Positions 34,224-44,232 are shown, numbered from the stretch's first letter. The stretch: DNA of 64,000 bases from CAVSJA01 sp963728145 (GCA_963728145.1 CAVSJA010000007.1:310001-374000), one strand, 5' to 3'. The notes: generated from the sequence alone by a model not told the origin. Numbers and translations are program-made.

Positions 34224-34362
34224 GATTTTTTTAGATAAGGTTTTGGTTTCTATATATAAACCTCCTTCTCTTTTCTCTATTGAACAATCACCAAATCCGG
34301 TTAGTAGTACTATTCTACCATTTCATTTCATTGTTTTTGAAAGGAGCTTTGAGAAAAAAATT

Positions 34363-34851
34363 ATGCAATTATCCTCAGTATTTCTGTTCATAACCACTTT
34401 ACTCACAGGCTTCCTGGGAGGAATCGGTTTTCTGAATTTTATGGGTTTTGGTCCAACATTGAGAAAGACGCCTGCTGAACATTTAGTTCTTTACTGGCAA
34501 TCCCTGGATGGATATATGAGTGTCCGCATGCCCATCTTCGGGTCTATATTGTTAGTTTTTTTTATCGTTACAGGTATCTATCTCTTTCGCCAATCTTTCA
34601 AGCTGCCATTTGTATTTCTGTGCTTGTCCCTTATAATTGTCCTGGTCGACTTCTGGATCGCGACCGTTTTCAATTTTCCTTTTAACAAGATGATGCAAAG
34701 CATTACACCGGAAAATATTCCTGAGAATTTTGACGAACTGCGGGGTAATTCGGTTTTTGGATTTGCGATGCGTTCCGTTTGTATGATTGGAAGTTTTGTA
34801 ATGATGCTTACGGCCTTATTCCTGCAGGCGATGAAGGGATTGGTACGCTGA
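34363..34851 (+). CDS. DUF1772-like integral membrane protein
   Basis: 162 residues from the ATG at 34363. The in-frame start at 34186 is rejected because it lies inside the divergent regulator and gives an unnatural N-terminus. Four hydrophobic helices are seen (about 1-25, 55-78, 83-103, 136-158), with a conserved MQSITPENIPENFDELR loop. The pattern fits the DUF1772/anthrone-oxygenase-like family. Function unknown. Confidence 0.75.
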   Translation: MQLSSVFLFITTLLTGFLGGIGFLNFMGFGPTLRKTPAEHLVLYWQSLDGYMSVRMPIFGSILLVFFIVTGIYLFRQSFKLPFVFLCLSLIIVLVDFWIATVFNFPFNKMMQSITPENIPENFDELRGNSVFGFAMRSVCMIGSFVMMLTALFLQAMKGLVR

Positions 34852-34978
34852 ACAAGAATAATAAGCTATTATTATTTCGTCTATCAGGATATCACCAAAT
34901 TCGGGTAGGAGTTAATATGACGGATTGCCGGAATTTGATCGGGTGGGTATTATTCTGCTCGGTTCAATATTCGCAAAC

Positions 34979-35842
34979 ATGAAAGAATTGCTAAACGGCG
35001 AATGGTTGAAAATGGAAAGCGAGGGTATCTGTTATTATAAATTCCACCCCGCATATCCGGTAAATATTTATGTTGACCATTTCTTGGTTGGGAAGGGAGT
35101 ACCTGAGTTCTCAATCGAACGTGTATTTCCGAACAATGAAGTAGAACTTTTTTTCAACCTGGGGGATGTGAACCGGGCAATCCTGCAATCTCCTGACGAT
35201 TTTAATTTCAAGCAGACAGTTATTTCGGGATTAAGAAGTTCTTGCCTTCAAATCTTTCCGGGCCGACTTTTCTTCGTTGCCGGAATGCGGTTTAGTTTGT
35301 TTGGATTCCATCATTTGTTTAAGATGCCGGGAGATGAGATTACTGATAGAAATTTTTCTGGTCGGGATGTCCTGGGAAAGGAAATTGGCGACTTATGGCA
35401 AGAATTGGGAGATATCGATGATCCGGTTTTGTTGATCATGGCAATGCATGCCTGGGTCGTCAAAAAAATGAAAAGATGCGAAGCTGTACCCAATTCCTGG
35501 CGACGAATTGATACACTTTTGAAAACCTCCCGATTCAATATCAAAAAAGAACTTCCGCAACTACTGGGTTATTCCTATAAACATTCGTTGAAAATATTTC
35601 GTCAGATATGCGGACTTCATCCCAAAACCGTCCAGCGTATTTACCGGATAAATAATCTTCTTAGTCATCCGGAAATCCTTGCAAGTCCAAACTGGGCAGG
35701 TCTATCATTTCAATTTGGATTTTCTGACCAAAGCCATCTCATTAGGGAATTCAAAGAGTTTACCGGTTTCACCCCCACTGAATTTCTAACAAGTCGTCCA
35801 AAAGACTTTCTCCTAAAACAACGCCCGTCCGAACGGATTTGA
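34979..35842 (+). CDS. AraC family transcription regulator
   Basis: 287 residues from the ATG at 34979; an upstream TTG at 34925 is less likely. An N-terminal ligand-binding-like domain (YVDHFLVGKGVPEFSIERVFPNNEVELFFNLG) resembles the DUF6597-type sensors seen in Bacteroidota AraC regulators. The C-terminal about 95 residues contain two helix-turn-helix units, ending with FQFGFSDQSHLIREFKEFTGFTPTEFL, the AraC signature. It follows the membrane gene after 127 bases on the same strand. Confidence 0.9.
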   Translation: MKELLNGEWLKMESEGICYYKFHPAYPVNIYVDHFLVGKGVPEFSIERVFPNNEVELFFNLGDVNRAILQSPDDFNFKQTVISGLRSSCLQIFPGRLFFVAGMRFSLFGFHHLFKMPGDEITDRNFSGRDVLGKEIGDLWQELGDIDDPVLLIMAMHAWVVKKMKRCEAVPNSWRRIDTLLKTSRFNIKKELPQLLGYSYKHSLKIFRQICGLHPKTVQRIYRINNLLSHPEILASPNWAGLSFQFGFSDQSHLIREFKEFTGFTPTEFLTSRPKDFLLKQRPSERI

Positions 35843-36009
35843 GTCAACGTGTCTGCCCAAATTAAATTCGTCCGGGCGGGCCTGGTTGTTGCTCAGTAAT
35901 GCCAAGTTCCTGTCTCCAGCAAACTATTATATGGAAGTAACTTTTCTTCTATACTTCGCTTCTCCGGTTCTCTAATTTTATCTGCTTGCTTAATCAAAAT
36001 TCCTAAATC

Positions 36010-36729
36010 ATGTTTGATAATATAAGCCGGATCATGCTATTCCATGCAATAGCCGGAAGTTCTGCATTGATATCATTTTGGTTTGCCGCATCCTTCCGCA
36101 AAGGATCCCGTCCGCATGTAAAAGCTGGACGTATTTACCTGGTTTCGATCTGTCTTGTTTTGTTGACTACGATCCCGATCATCCTTCATTTTTATTTCCA
36201 GGGTGATTGGCAAAGAACGATAACCGTACTCTATCTTTTTTTTGTTACCATTTCTGCGGTCATCATGATGTTTTTTTCAATACGCAAAAGAAAAGATGTT
36301 GACAGTTATCGAAATTTTTATTTTAAAGGATTTGCATTTTTCATGATCGCCTTTGGATTATTCATTTTCTACCTGTCAACACAATCACCTTTAATTGTAA
36401 AAGAAATTCTCCTGTTTTCTTTTTCCACTCTTGGTGTCGTAATTGGGTTCGGTATGCTGAAGCTGGCCTATGCAAAAATTATTGACAAGAAATGGTGGTT
36501 GCGTCAACACCTGAATGGTGTTATGATCGCTTTTGCAGCTACGCATGCGTCTTTCCTGGGATTAGGTCTTAGAAAAATAGTTCCGGCATTTTCAGGTGAT
36601 TGGATGCATACCTCAACGCAGGCTGGAGTAATTTTGATCGCATACTTGCTAAGGATTTACCTGGGCAAGCACCTAATAGCAAAAATCGGTGCAAGAAACC
36701 TCACAAATACTCAATCCGGTTTTGCATAA
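36010..36729 (+). CDS. Multi-pass membrane protein of unknown function
   Basis: 239 residues with about seven membrane helices, no signal peptide and a short polar tail. Conserved-looking polar points inside helices are the His in MLFHAIAGSSAL (residue 12) and WLRQHLNGVMIAFAATHASF (about 159-178), which together could bind heme or metal; the arrangement resembles DUF2306-like proteins, though I am not certain. Its last 19 bases overlap the convergent M23 peptidase gene. The 167-base gap upstream (35843-36009) holds no gene or repeat that I can see. Confidence 0.7.
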   Translation: MFDNISRIMLFHAIAGSSALISFWFAASFRKGSRPHVKAGRIYLVSICLVLLTTIPIILHFYFQGDWQRTITVLYLFFVTISAVIMMFFSIRKRKDVDSYRNFYFKGFAFFMIAFGLFIFYLSTQSPLIVKEILLFSFSTLGVVIGFGMLKLAYAKIIDKKWWLRQHLNGVMIAFAATHASFLGLGLRKIVPAFSGDWMHTSTQAGVILIAYLLRIYLGKHLIAKIGARNLTNTQSGFA

Positions 36730-37592
36730 TTTAAATCAAAGTGAGTAGAACCGACCATCTTCCCATTGCTTGATATCACTTTCCCTTTGGGATCTACGAA
36801 GAGAATTTCCTTAGTGTTCAGAACGATTCGGTAAGGATATTTTTTATTTGGCCAATCTTGCCATTTACCGATTACATATAAAGCCTGATCCTGCAACCTA
36901 ACCACATTTTTGTCGATGGTTACATAGTAATCTGCACTGGCATCCATTGGAACATCGATAGATTTCCAAATATACTTTTCGTCAAATGGTTCAATTGTGC
37001 TGGCTTCATTCGTTTGAGGGAAAGTTTTTTTAACTGTCAGTGGTTCTTTCGGTTGGACCGAGCTATATGGCTTGGCAATCTTCGGCGATTTTTTCACATA
37101 GGGGTATGGATTCACGGCCCCGCTATAAGTATAAATGCCAAAATGTAAATGAGCAGGCGTGTATTTCGCATTTCCTGTCTTGCCCACGGTCCCGATCAAT
37201 TCACCTTTCTTTACAAATTGACCTTCTTTAACTTTTTGTTGATCTAGATGCGCGTAGTAAACTGTCCAGGAATGATCGACAGATCTCAGCCAAACAACTT
37301 TTCCTCCTTTTGGGGTGCTGCGAACGTCGGCAACAATACCGTCACATATGGCAACAACAGGAGTTCCTTTCTTAGCAAAAATGTCAATCCCTTCATGTTT
37401 TCTCACACCGCCTTCTCTTGCGGCACCCCAAAAACTGCCTACAAATGCTTTTTTACTGGCAACAGGAAATATCAATGTGGGGCTGATCGTCGCCGGAGTC
37501 GGTTCTACATTTTCTGAAATTGGGGAACCAAAAGCGAATGATGATATGAGTATCAATATCGCAAACAACACTGGGGCCTTGGTCACTTTCAT
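36711..37592 (-). CDS. M23 family metallopeptidase (LytM-type)
   Basis: 293 residues with a signal peptide (1-22). The peptidase domain spans about 50-155, with the zinc-site motifs His66xxxAsp70 (KHEGIDIFA) and His148-Leu-His150 (PAHLHFGIY), both intact, so it should be active on peptidoglycan cross-bridges in the periplasm. The C-terminal part (200-293) is a beta-rich extension with VVRLQDQALYVIGKWQDWPNKKYPYRI and a closing KMVGSTHFDLNYAK. No SH3 or LysM domain is seen. Confidence 0.92.
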   Translation of the reverse strand: MKVTKAPVLFAILILISSFAFGSPISENVEPTPATISPTLIFPVASKKAFVGSFWGAAREGGVRKHEGIDIFAKKGTPVVAICDGIVADVRSTPKGGKVVWLRSVDHSWTVYYAHLDQQKVKEGQFVKKGELIGTVGKTGNAKYTPAHLHFGIYTYSGAVNPYPYVKKSPKIAKPYSSVQPKEPLTVKKTFPQTNEASTIEPFDEKYIWKSIDVPMDASADYYVTIDKNVVRLQDQALYVIGKWQDWPNKKYPYRIVLNTKEILFVDPKGKVISSNGKMVGSTHFDLNYAKPD

Positions 37593-37640
37593 AGTAATTG
37601 CGAAAGCACAAATATGTTTCCAGTTTTTGTGAAAGAAATA

Positions 37641-38003
37641 CTAAGTGACCTGCGCCTTAGGTCTTCTAACTATACGCTGTAGTACGTAAGCCACAGAGAT
37701 CCCCAAAAAATTACTGACAATATCAGTTATTGAAAAACTTCGCCCGGGAATGAAGCCTTGAATAATTTCAATTGATAAGGAAAAGATGAATAGAGCAAGG
37801 AGACTCAAAAACAAACTTTTCTTTTTAACCCATGGAATATTTACTAATAAGGTTCCAATTAAAAAATAATAGACAGCATGCAATATCGAGTCGAACGGAA
37901 TTCTATTGCTAGTCTTCAAGATGAAGAGCTTTCCGATAGCAGGTACCCAGTTTAATAACACAGAAATAAAGACGATAAAGGCAAGGGTTAGTTTTGTTTT
38001 CAT
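37641..38003 (-). CDS. VanZ family protein
   Basis: 120 residues from the ATG at 38003; the longer frame from 38021 adds six unlikely residues. There are four hydrophobic helices. The VanZ-like pattern is visible: FDSILHAVYYFLIGTLL, then SLSIEIIQGFIPGRSFSITDIVSNFLGISVAYVL, with the conserved Glu in IEIIQ and Asp in ITDIVSN. These small membrane proteins have no firmly known role apart from VanZ in teicoplanin resistance, which is not implied here. Confidence 0.88.
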   Translation of the reverse strand: MKTKLTLAFIVFISVLLNWVPAIGKLFILKTSNRIPFDSILHAVYYFLIGTLLVNIPWVKKKSLFLSLLALFIFSLSIEIIQGFIPGRSFSITDIVSNFLGISVAYVLQRIVRRPKAQVT

Positions 38004-38030
38004 AAACTTTAATTCAATCAATAAATAAAA

Positions 38031-38052
38031 AAGCGGGGCATATACCCCGCCT
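38031..38052 (-). terminator. Rho-independent terminator of the lipoprotein gene at 38101
   Basis: On the minus strand GCGGGG, a six-base loop and CCCCGC form the stem, followed by TTTTTTATT. It lies 50 bases after the stop codon of the lipoprotein gene. Confidence 0.85.
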
Positions 38053-38100
38053 TAATTAGATTGGTTGATTGAATAGCTATACAAATCTAAGCGATATCGA

Positions 38101-38916
38101 TCACTTACATTCGTAAAAAAAACGCATTGTTAAAAGAGTGCTAGGTTCCAGGCCATCTGGATCAATCCATTCTTGTTCAAGAACTGAAATCTGCTCCTTG
38201 TCATTTAATTCATACCGGACCTGAGCAATCTCTTGTGTTTTTCCTAAATAAAAGGTTTTCCATTCAGTAATCATATTCTTGCTAAAATACATAGCTCGCT
38301 CATTAAAAAAAGTCATGCTTGAACCGAATTCAAATTGCAGCAGTGATCTGGGTATTGGGTTTGTTTCTAAGTTGTACATATACTCCGTGCGCCTAACCTG
38401 CCCCTGGTCTGATGTATCATCGATTATTATCAAATTTCCGCCTGTATCAAATTGATAATGCTCTGTGCCGGCAAAAGTCGGAAGACCGGAATAGGTCCAG
38501 TTGTAGCGAGCCCTTACCGGATTTTTGCCAGTCGAATATTCAAAGACGTATGTATAACCTCTAACGGGAGATGCATAACTTACAGAAACTACACGTCCGT
38601 TGGCATCATACCTAAAGTCGAGATCTGAATCAATGTAGTCCTGTGTTTTTACATTAACAAGCCTATCTATTGCATCGTAGGTGGCAACATGCGAAAAGTT
38701 GAATTCACTATCAATTATTTTCGCAACTCTGTTTTTACTATCGGTTTCTACTAAAAAGACCGTGTCGGTGAGATCATCAAGGCCCTGCACCATTTTCACC
38801 AATTTACAATCGCCGGGAATCGGATCTACCAGATCGTCGGGATTGTCAATGCTGGTTTCTTTTTGACATGAAATAAATCCAATTATAAGAAGTAGGGCAA
38901 GGAAGATTCTGAACAT
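38101..38916 (-). CDS. Lipoprotein of unknown function, YD-repeat-like
   Basis: 271 residues with a lipobox (GFISC, Cys17). The mature part is rich in short repeated beta-hairpin motifs reminiscent of YD/RHS repeats (ATYDAIDRLVNVKTQDY, FRYDANGRVVSVSY, YQFDTGGNLIIIDD), as in a group of Bacteroidota surface lipoproteins. No catalytic motif. It ends at a strong terminator and shares its upstream region with the tRNA-Gln terminator. Confidence 0.7.
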   Translation of the reverse strand: MFRIFLALLLIIGFISCQKETSIDNPDDLVDPIPGDCKLVKMVQGLDDLTDTVFLVETDSKNRVAKIIDSEFNFSHVATYDAIDRLVNVKTQDYIDSDLDFRYDANGRVVSVSYASPVRGYTYVFEYSTGKNPVRARYNWTYSGLPTFAGTEHYQFDTGGNLIIIDDTSDQGQVRRTEYMYNLETNPIPRSLLQFEFGSSMTFFNERAMYFSKNMITEWKTFYLGKTQEIAQVRYELNDKEQISVLEQEWIDPDGLEPSTLLTMRFFYECK

Positions 38917-38954
38917 ATTTCAAATGCGGTTTGAGTTCAATTACAAAAAACAAG

Positions 38955-38977
38955 AAGCGAAGGTTTTTCCTTCGCTT
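38955..38977 (-). terminator. Rho-independent terminator of tRNA-Gln
   Basis: AAGCGAAGG and CCTTCGCTT form a nine-base stem with a five-base loop, just 3' of the tRNA on the minus strand, followed by CTTGTTTTTTG. The position and the T-run make it the tRNA transcript terminator. Confidence 0.85.
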
Positions 38978-38981
38978 TTCG

Positions 38982-39052
38982 TTGCCCGACGAGGATTCGA
39001 ACCTCGACAAACAGAACCAAAATCTGTCGTACTACCATTATACTATCGGGCA
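38982..39052 (-). tRNA. tRNA-Gln (anticodon UUG)
   Basis: A 71-base cloverleaf on the minus strand. The acceptor stem TGCCCGA pairs with TCGGGCA and is followed by discriminator A. The anticodon arm is ACAGA-TTTTGGT-TCTGT with anticodon TTG, and the T arm has the loop GTTCGAATC closed by CGAGG and CCTCG. CCA is not encoded. A complete -33/-7 promoter lies upstream and a terminator downstream, so it is a single-gene transcript. Between promoter and tRNA the leader contains the small hairpin CCCGGCTAAGCCGGG. Confidence 0.96.
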
Positions 39053-39088
39053 TCCTGGATCCCGGCTAAGCCGGGACTAAATGGGGTG

Positions 39089-39120
39089 CAAAAATACGGG
39101 TTCAGCGTTTTCCGCCCAAA
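39089..39120 (-). promoter_or_regulatory. Promoter of tRNA-Gln (-33 TTTG, -7 TATTTTTG)
   Basis: On the minus strand TTTG at 39117-39120 and TATTTTTG at 39089-39096 are separated by 20 bases. This is the best full match in the window to the Bacteroidota sigma-70 consensus TTTG-N19-21-TAnnTTTG. Confidence 0.8.
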
Positions 39121-39145
39121 CACATTTTGAAAAATAAAGAGAAAC

Positions 39146-41795
39146 TTATGAACTGATTTCCAACGCTTGCTCCTTCTGTTCCCGGTCCTTTAGTTCCCTG
39201 ATCTTATCCAATGCTCCTGCAACCACATCGCACATAATGGTATAAAGCGCGCCATGATGCGGATTGGCATAAATATGCTCCAGAGCTTCGTTCTCGTTCG
39301 CAATTATCGTCGTGGGAACATGTGCGTTTACTTTGTCAATCCCTTCTTTTAACAAACTAATGATTTCATCAGCAGTTCTGCCGCGAAGATTTTTGTCACA
39401 ACGGATGATGATCTCATCAAAATAACCGGCAGAAATTTCTCCGAGCTCCCGGATATCTTCATCCCTCCGGTCGCCGGTTCCTGAAATGACGCCAATCTTA
39501 TAAGGATATTCCAGCTTGCTTACAAAATCGCAAAGCAATTTCAATCCATGCGGATTATGAGCAAAATCAGCAAGCATGGTGAAATGCCTGAAATTGAAAA
39601 AGTTCAATCGTCCAGGTGTTTGAGTGGAAGAAGGAACAAAAGATAGTCATTGCTGAACGGATATCTTCAATGGTGATATCCCGGAATAAATAAGTGGCCA
39701 GGACGGCGGGCAAGCAGTTCTTGATATTATGAACTGCTTTTCCTTCATAAGTCAATGGAATATCTTTTACACTCATCACTCTGATCTTCCAGTTGCCTTT
39801 TCATATAGTTATAAATCCATTTTCAAAAACAGCGGCAAGTCCGCCTTCGTCACAATGTTCTTTGATGCGTGGATTGTTTTCATCCATGCTGAATAAAGCA
39901 ATATTGCAATCCAAATCATCCTTCATTGCATAGACCAGGTCATCATCCGCATTCAACACTGCATATCCATGTTGAAATACGGTTTCAGGAACAACAGCTT
40001 TTACTTTTGCCATTTGCTCCACGCGTATTAATACCACCCAGACCCAATATGATCGGCTGCAACATTGGTCACAATTGCTACTTCACAATTCTGAAATGCC
40101 AGACCGGCTTTCAAAATTCCTCCTCTTGCACATTCGAGCACAGCAAAATCAACGGTAGGATCTTTCAATACAAATGTAGATGAGACGGGACCGGTGCAAT
40201 CACCTTTCATCATCAGTTGGTTTTGGATATATACACCATCAGATGTTGTATAACCAACTTTTTTGCCCGCGCTCTTTGCAATATGGGCTGTTAATCTTGT
40301 TGTAGTTGTTTTTCCATTCGTGCCTGTTATGGCAATGATGGGAATACGTTCCAATACTTCCCTTTGGAAATAACATATCAACAACCGGTTCTGCAACATT
40401 TCTCGGCAATCCTTCCGCTGGTTCAATATGCATTCGGAATCCCGGCGCAGCATTTACTTCCAGTATAGCGCCGCCGTTTTCAGTTATGGGTGAACGAAGG
40501 TCAGAAGCCATGATATCAATACCGCAGATATCCAGGCCAATGATCTTGGCAATGCGTTCACACATAAAAATATTCGCCGGATGCACTTCATCGGTAACAT
40601 CAGTCGAGGTGCCACCGGTAGAAAGATTAGCTGTTGGTTTTAATAAAACCAGTTCTCCTTTTTTCGGAACTGTTTCCAGGGTATATTTCAGGTCATCCAG
40701 CATTTTTTGAGTGAACTGGTCAATGGTAATTTGTGTCAATACTTTTTCATGACCATATCCACGCCGTGGATCTTTATTGGTTTCATCGATCAGCCATTGA
40801 ATGGTATGAACTCCATCACCAACTACGGAGGCAGGAGTACGCAATGCTGCACAAATGAATTTGTAATTGATAACGAGACAACGGAAATCAAAACCGGTGA
40901 TGAATTTTTCAACAATCACACTGCGGCTATAACTTTTGGCAGCTTCAAAAGCTTTTATTGCCTGTTCCCAGGTATTAATATTGGTGGTATTTCCTTTTCC
41001 ATGATTGCCATCGATCGGTTTTATCACCAGCGGATAACCGAATTTTTCAATTGCTTCTTTCAATCCTTCTTCGGTTCTGATCACTGTTCCCCTTGGCACT
41101 GGTATTTCAGCTGCTTCCAGAAAGATTTTTGTTTCTTCTTTATCACAGGCAATATCAACGGCAATATTGGAAGTGGTAGATGCAATCGTGGCGCGTATTC
41201 TTTTTTGATGAACACCATAACCTAGTTGCACGAGACTTTGTTTATTCAGTCGGATATAAGGGAATTCCTCTTTTTGCAGCTTCATCAACAATACAACCGG
41301 TAGAAGGTCCAAGCCGGGTATCTTCTCTGATCTCCCTTAGCTTTTGAATATCTTCATCAAGGTGAGTAATGCTGTATCTTGCAACCAGGGCCTGCACAAT
41401 TCTTACCGCCGCTTTTGCTGCATATACGCCGGCGTCTTCTTCCATATAACTAAAGACGACATAATAAACCCCTTCTTCTCCAGCTGCCCCGTGTTCTTCC
41501 AAAACCGGTGTCCATTCCTGCCAGTGTTTGAAGTTCAAGGGCGATATGCTCAATCACATGACCCATCCAGGTTCCTTCATCAACGCGTTGAAAAAAACCA
41601 CCGGGCTTGCCTACACTGCAACGATGTTCGTATAAAGAGGGGAGTAAGTTTTTCAAGTCTTTCCCTGAAACCCGGAACACTGTTCGTGGGATGCTGCTCC
41701 ATTTCTTCCAGGTCGAGCTTCATCTGTATCAATTTGGGACGGCGAACACTCCAGTAATTCGGGCCCTTCAGAACTTTAATTTCAAGAATCTTCAT
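39146..41795 (-). pseudogene. cphA: Cyanophycin synthetase, frameshifted
   Basis: The frames taken together give one protein of about 880 residues: MKILEIKVLKGPNYWSVRRPKLIQMKLDLE at the start, MGHVIEHIALELQTLAGM, DEAAKRGIPYIRLN-like, an ATP-grasp part (YPLVIKPIDGNHGKGNTTNI, TGFDFRCLVINYK, ILEVNAAPGFRMH), then a Mur-ligase-like part (IPIIAITGTNGKTTTTRL, DGVYIQNQLMMKGDCTGP, VLECARGGILKAGLAF, ADFAHNPHGL). This is the CphA order: it polymerises Asp and Arg into cyanophycin. Frame changes are needed near 41660, 41530, 41265, 40330, 40030, 39800 and 39600. Conserved residues are otherwise intact, so sequence error is likely. The degrading enzyme cphB lies at 44983-45876. Confidence 0.9.
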
Positions 41796-41832
41796 AGCAG
41801 AGAGTTGTTTTTCAATTTAAGCCATTTTTCTC

Positions 41833-41990
41833 AGCAATAAGCAATAGGTAATGAGCAATGGGCAATAGGCAATTTGCAATTGGCAACTGGCAACCAATAA
41901 ATCAGCCATTCCGTAATTTGACTATTGCTCATTGTCTATTGCTTTTTGTCTATTGCCTATTGCCCATTGCCAATTGCCTGTTGTTTCATA
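41833..41990. repeat. GCAATRG inverted arrays
   Basis: Left arm 41833-41897: about nine GCAATAG/GCAATGG/GCAACTG units. Right arm 41930-41990: about nine TTGCCTA/TTGCCCA/TTGTCTA units. They face each other across about 35 bases between the divergent cphA and C1q-like genes. A TATCTTTC sequence at 41996-42003, just after the right arm, may be the -7 box of the plus-strand gene. Confidence 0.88.
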
Positions 41991-42020
41991 AATATGTATC
42001 TTTCGCCAAACTGTAGGAAA

Positions 42021-42867
42021 ATGAGAAAATTGGCCGCTGTGTTGCTGCTGTTTTATTGTGTATCCGTCGATGCTCAGAATATAGGCATCGGAACCTCTAC
42101 GCCCCAGGAGAAACTTCACGTGGATAATAATATCAAGATCGGGATAAATGCCTGGTCCTCCGCAGCTAATAATCGCTTTCTTAAGATCGGGGATGGGAAT
42201 AATGTAACTATCGGAGAAACGGGCCTGGACGACCGTCTTGAGTTTGCTGCAAGGGAATTCCTCTTCCGCAATTCCGGAGGTTATCCCGGAGCAAATGGAA
42301 AGGTTGGGATCAACATTAATACATCCCCAACTGCATATCTTGAGGTAAATGGAAATGTAAAAATTACCGATGGTACACAGGCGGATAAAAGAGTACTCAC
42401 CTCAGATGCTTCAGGCTTAGCTTCCTGGAAATACCTTCCATCGCATAATTCGGGTTTTCATGCGTCATTGGAAAATGCGCCACTAAATCTTGCGGACAAT
42501 GTGGAAACAACTGTAGTATTCGATATGGAGCAGTTTGATGATATCGCTACCTATAATTCATCGAACGGAAACTTTACTTCTCCTGCAGATGGAGTGTATC
42601 AGTTCAATGTAAAGATCCAATGGAGTCTTGCAGCCAGCACGAATAGCACACTCTATTGTGTTGCTCGAACTCAACGGTTCTAAGGTTGAAGAATCTGTTG
42701 ACTATAAAGAAGCAACGATAAATGATCAGCCGCGAACGATTAGTTTCAGTTCAACGTTGAAATTAAATATTGGAGATGTTTTAAGAGTCAGGGTCAGGCA
42801 GCAATCAGGTACAACCCAAACAATTTCCACAACCAATACCAGTTTTTCCGGACATAGGATTTATTGA
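42021..42867 (+). pseudogene. Secreted C1q/TNF-like domain protein, frameshifted near 42655
   Basis: Starts at the ATG at 42021 with a signal peptide (1-20). Residues 20-120 follow the Bacteroidota tail-fibre-like theme IGIGTSTPQEKLHVDNNIKIG and GKVGININTSPTAYLEVNGNVKITDG. The last about 130 residues (ADGVYQFNVKIQWS, then after a frame change LELNGSKVEESVDYKEA and LNIGDVLRVRVRQQSGT) look like a C1q-type jelly roll. The frame breaks at about 42655, next to TTGTGTTGCTC; a one-base change restores it. Probably a surface-exposed adhesin or fibre protein. Confidence 0.75.
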
Positions 42868-42933
42868 TCCATTCTTAAGATAGTCAGGCAGGGGCTTGAT
42901 CTTTTTTGCTACATTTAAGTATAACTAGGGATC

Positions 42934-44232
42934 ATGTCAATCAATCGTCGTTCCTTTTTTAACAAAGCCGGAGTATTTTCTGCATCTGCATTCCTTGCAT
43001 CTTTAACACAACCTGCATGGAGCCGGAATTTGAATCGTGCATTGGAGAAAACTGCAATGATTCCACCAGATCAACTCGCGGCTGATGAAGACTTCTGGTA
43101 CTATGTACAACAATCTTATACTACTTCTTCGGGACTGATCAATTTAAACAATGGAGGAGTTGCCCCTTCACCGAAAGTTGTGCAGGACGCATTGAAACGC
43201 TATCACGATTATAGCAATGAAGCACCTAGCTATTACATGTGGCGTATTCTTGACCAGGGACGTGAGCCATTGAGAAAAAATCTTGCAAAACTTGCCGGTT
43301 GTGATGCGGAAGAGATTGCCATTCATCGAAACGCATCTGAAGCATTAGAAACTGTAATATTTGGACTTGATCTGAAAGCGGGTGATGAAGTGGTATTGAC
43401 CAAGCAGGATTATCCAAATATGATCAATGCCTGGAAACAGCGTGAGCAAAGAGATAAGATCAAATTGGTTTGGATAAATCTTGAATTGCCGAGTGAGGAT
43501 GTGAATTATATGGCGAATGAATATATCAAAGCGTTTACTTCAAAGACCAAAGTTGTACATGTAACTCACGTGATCAACTGGAACGGACAGATCACACCAG
43601 TAAGAAAAATAGCAGATGAAGCACATAAGCGGGGAATTGATGTATTGGTTGATGGAGCACATAGCTTCGCTCAATTTCAATTCACTATTCCTGAACTCGG
43701 AGCGGATTATTTTGGAACCAGTTTACACAAATGGTTAAGCGCAAGTATCGGAACCGGATTGTTATATGTAAAGAAAGATAAGATCCCAACTATTTATCCG
43801 CTTTTTGCAAGCGATGATCCAAAGAAACCCGATATCCGCAAATTTGAGCATCTTGGTACAAGGCCATTCTTTATTGAGCAAGCCACACAGAAGGCAATTG
43901 AATTTTATGAGATGATAGGAGGTAAGAGAAAGGAGGAAAGATTGCTCTATCTCAAGAATTACTGGATGCAAAAAGTGAAGGACATTCCAAAGGTTAAATT
44001 AGGCACTTCAATGAAAGCAGGTTTTGGTTGCGCAATTGGCCTGGTAGCTGTTGAAGGTAAAAAACCATCCGAGCTAGATAGTTTCCTTCTCGAGAAATAT
44101 AAGGTGCATGCAGTTGGAATTGAATGGGAGAATATCAAAGGTGTGCGGATTACTCCGAATGTTTATACTACAACAAAGGACTTAGATGTGTTGGTTGAAG
44201 GGATTGAGAAGTTTGCGAAGAGTAGTTTTTGA
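42934..44232 (+). CDS. Class V aminotransferase-fold PLP enzyme with Tat-type signal
   Basis: 432 residues. The N-terminus SINRRSFFNKAGVFSASAFLASL carries a twin-arginine motif (Arg5-Arg6) and a hydrophobic stretch, so the folded, PLP-loaded enzyme may be exported by Tat. The catalytic fold matches the isopenicillin-N-epimerase/cysteine-desulfurase-like class V family: INLNNGGVAPSPKVV, HRNASEALETVIFGLDL, DVLVDGAHSFAQF, and the PLP lysine Lys266 in GTSLHKWLSA. The substrate is unknown. It is located between cphA and cphB but has no obvious link to cyanophycin. Confidence 0.88.
   Translation: MSINRRSFFNKAGVFSASAFLASLTQPAWSRNLNRALEKTAMIPPDQLAADEDFWYYVQQSYTTSSGLINLNNGGVAPSPKVVQDALKRYHDYSNEAPSYYMWRILDQGREPLRKNLAKLAGCDAEEIAIHRNASEALETVIFGLDLKAGDEVVLTKQDYPNMINAWKQREQRDKIKLVWINLELPSEDVNYMANEYIKAFTSKTKVVHVTHVINWNGQITPVRKIADEAHKRGIDVLVDGAHSFAQFQFTIPELGADYFGTSLHKWLSASIGTGLLYVKKDKIPTIYPLFASDDPKKPDIRKFEHLGTRPFFIEQATQKAIEFYEMIGGKRKEERLLYLKNYWMQKVKDIPKVKLGTSMKAGFGCAIGLVAVEGKKPSELDSFLLEKYKVHAVGIEWENIKGVRITPNVYTTTKDLDVLVEGIEKFAKSSF

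Noticed and set aside
34186..34362. Upstream extension of the DUF1772-like protein
   Set aside because: It lies in the divergent intergenic region and inside the LuxR regulator start; a proper membrane helix begins at 34363.
41925..42020. Longer start for the C1q-like protein
   Set aside because: The extra N-terminus is a translation of the GCAATRG repeat; the signal peptide begins at 42021.
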